The notes beneath the pieces are model-generated. The model saw only the letters and a program-made list of their open reading frames with translations, did not search any database and was not told the origin of the DNA. From positions 1 to 6,390 of the forward strand of contig DIVG01000076.1 in NCBI GenBank assembly GCA_002422425.1: a DNA stretch of 6,390 nucleotides, written 5' to 3'. Source of the DNA: Akkermansiaceae bacterium UBA6138. Its GTDB lineage: Bacteria; Verrucomicrobiota; Verrucomicrobiia; Verrucomicrobiales; DEV007. Below, piece by piece: positions 6,125 to 6,390 of the stretch (positions within the stretch are counted from its first letter, which is position 1; each line of letters opens with the position of its first letter). Position numbers and translations under genes: made by a program.

Positions 6125-6390
6125 ATGAACCTTCCAGGACGAATTCTGATAGTGGACGATCACCCCCTTGTCCGGGCCGGGCTTACCGCCATTTTCGAAG
6201 ACATTGTCGATCTCGAGGTAGCGGGTGCCACCGCCAGTGTTGCCGAGGCAATCGACGCGGCAGCCGCCCTCCTCCCTGATCTCGTTATCAGTGACATGAC
6301 CCTTCCCGACCGAAGCGGTCTGGAGTTGATCAAGGACATGAAGTCGCTGTATCCCCATCTCCCGGTTCTGATCATCTCGATGCACGACGA
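6125..6390 (+). CDS. NarL/FixJ-type response regulator, receiver domain (C-terminus cut by window edge)
   Basis: The visible 88 residues are a standard CheY-like receiver. They show the acidic pair D11-D12 in RILIVDDHPLVRAGL, the phosphoacceptor D57 in LVISDMTLPDRSGLEL, and S85 in the VLIISMHD strand at the Thr/Ser switch position. The VDDHPLVRAG start is typical of NarL/LuxR-family regulators, so a C-terminal HTH_LuxR DNA-binding domain is expected just beyond the window but is not seen. The likely partner is the divergent HisKA_3 kinase at 3487-5517, because this kinase class pairs with NarL-type regulators. ATG 6125 gives the usual short N-terminus, with AGGAG (6106-6110) upstream at a long 14-base spacing. 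GTG 6110 and ATG 6077 (preceded closely by GAGGA) are in frame and could extend the protein by 5 or 16 residues. Confidence 0.92.
   Translation, partial: MNLPGRILIVDDHPLVRAGLTAIFEDIVDLEVAGATASVAEAIDAAAALLPDLVISDMTLPDRSGLELIKDMKSLYPHLPVLIISMHD

Noticed and set aside
6104..6385. Minus-strand frames opposite the response regulator
   Set aside because: The plus strand encodes a textbook receiver domain, so these are antisense shadows.

Overview
The window looks like a chromosomal segment from a member of the Planctomycetota/Verrucomicrobiota (PVC) group. The strongest pointer is the long minus-strand gene at 1-2801. It encodes a secreted protein with an N-terminal planctomycete-type cytochrome c domain, DUF1549, a jelly-roll insert and DUF1553, an architecture known mainly from these phyla. 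Base composition is moderately GC-rich. I see no IS element, tRNA, rRNA, CRISPR array or phage gene.

Layout: (1) 1-2801, minus, the DUF1549/DUF1553 cytochrome protein, running off the left edge. (2) 2802-2889, a short AT-rich leader. (3) 2890-3369, minus, a membrane-anchored single-domain rhodanese. (4) 3370-3486, a spacer with two inverted repeats. (5) 3487-5517, minus, a soluble three-PAS histidine kinase of the NarL/DesK (HisKA_3) type. (6) 5465-5734, minus, a doubtful small ORF overlapping the kinase start. (7) About 5735-6124, a divergent intergenic region with a cluster of GTTTAC/GTAAAC half-sites. (8) 6125 to the right edge, plus, the receiver domain of a NarL/FixJ-type response regulator.

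How they may work together: the kinase and the response regulator are divergently placed and match in type, so they are probably a cognate two-component pair. The second PAS domain of the kinase carries the sequence landmarks of the FixL haem-PAS, including the counterpart of the haem-ligating histidine. Oxygen or another diatomic gas is therefore a plausible input. The GTTTAC half-site is clustered between kinase and regulator and occurs again just upstream of the rhodanese start, so the rhodanese could belong to the same regulon. That link is inference. The cytochrome/DUF1553 protein may be transcribed after the rhodanese or on its own; its family is widespread and its function is poorly defined.

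No clearly new system is evident. The items most worth checking are the FixL-like PAS domain in a NarL-type kinase and the GTTTAC sites around it.
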